DNA from: Chloroflexi bacterium RBG_19FT_COMBO_48_23
Lineage (GTDB): Bacteria; Chloroflexota; Dehalococcoidia; GIF9; UBA5620
DNA: 5,265 nucleotides
NCBI GenBank assembly: GCA_001795315.1
Contig: MGOH01000028.1
Coordinates: forward strand, 324-5,588
Reading direction: 5' to 3'
Made by a program: the position numbers and the translations under genes. The notes beneath the pieces were generated by a model. It was not told the origin of the DNA. It ran no database searches and saw nothing but the letters and a program-made list of their open reading frames with translations. This document shows, piece after piece, positions 5,140 through 5,265 of this stretch. The first letter of the stretch is position 1; every line of letters starts with the position of its first letter.

Positions 5140-5265
5140 ATGAAAGTTCGAGACGTTATGACCTGGAATGTGGTCACCATATCAAGCGATATGCCTATCA
5201 TGGAAGCCAGGAAAATCATGGACGCACATGGCATTCGTCGTCTGCCGGTCGTCGACAGAGGAAAG
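5140..5265 (+). CDS. CBS-domain protein, N-terminal fragment cut by window edge
   Basis: Forty-two residues are visible, starting MKVRDVMTWNVVTISSDMPI and ending in GIRRLPVVDRGK. This is the first part of a CBS motif: the RDVMT opening, a Thr-containing strand, the helix EARKIMDAHGI, then RRLPVVD. CBS domains usually occur in pairs and bind adenosine nucleotides to sense energy state or regulate a partner domain. Beginning directly at the CBS motif fits stand-alone CBS-pair proteins or AcuB-like CBS-CBS-ACT proteins; which of these it is cannot be seen here. The ATG at 5140 is supported by GGGAGG 6 nt upstream and by a candidate promoter directly before it, so it is likely transcribed on its own. 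Confidence 0.88.
   Translation, partial: MKVRDVMTWNVVTISSDMPIMEARKIMDAHGIRRLPVVDRGK

Noticed and set aside
4986..5234. Minus-strand open frame of 82 codons across the CBS gene and spacer
   Set aside because: It overlaps the well-supported CBS start, promoter and ribosome binding site on the other strand and shows no known motif.

Overview
The window looks like a bacterial chromosome segment, probably from the Chloroflexota, class Dehalococcoidia or a relative. This placement rests on gene content and protein style and was not tested by a search. The translation and flavin genes are bacterial in type: a TyrRS with a C-terminal S4 domain and a bifunctional RibF. Base composition looks moderate, roughly half GC. 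TTG and GTG starts are common. The small membrane-anchored transglutaminase-like protein is of a kind I associate, from memory, with Dehalococcoidia and methanogenic archaea.

Minus-strand block (1-4178): five tightly packed genes read right to left. They are chorismate mutase (aroH), DAHP synthase (aroF), riboflavin kinase/FAD synthetase (ribF), tyrosyl-tRNA synthetase (tyrS) and a class V aminotransferase cut by the left window edge. aroH and aroF overlap by 4 nt, and the later gaps are 33, 20 and 29 nt with the starts chosen here. One transcript is therefore likely, from a candidate sigma-70 type promoter at 4214-4243. The genes share a theme. AroF opens the shikimate pathway, AroH commits chorismate to Phe/Tyr, and TyrS loads Tyr onto tRNA. 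RibF makes FMN, whose reduced form is the cofactor of chorismate synthase. The aminotransferase probably acts in serine/glycine/glyoxylate metabolism.

Divergent region (4179-4327): a 149-bp spacer holds candidate promoters for both directions, two copies of CTAATAGC and a TAATAA/TTATTA inverted repeat.

Plus-strand block (4328-5265): first comes a 192-residue protein with an N-terminal membrane segment, six tandem xxxG tetrads and a transglutaminase-like Cys/His/acidic domain. A 233-bp gene-free spacer follows, with short repeats and a candidate extended -10 promoter. The window ends inside a CBS-domain protein.

No RNA gene, CRISPR array, mobile element or convincing intrinsic terminator was seen. 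Most of the window is ordinary housekeeping sequence. The points most worth a second look are the KPRT-to-KPST change in the DAHP synthase and the anchored transglutaminase-like protein. I do not see a clear undescribed system.
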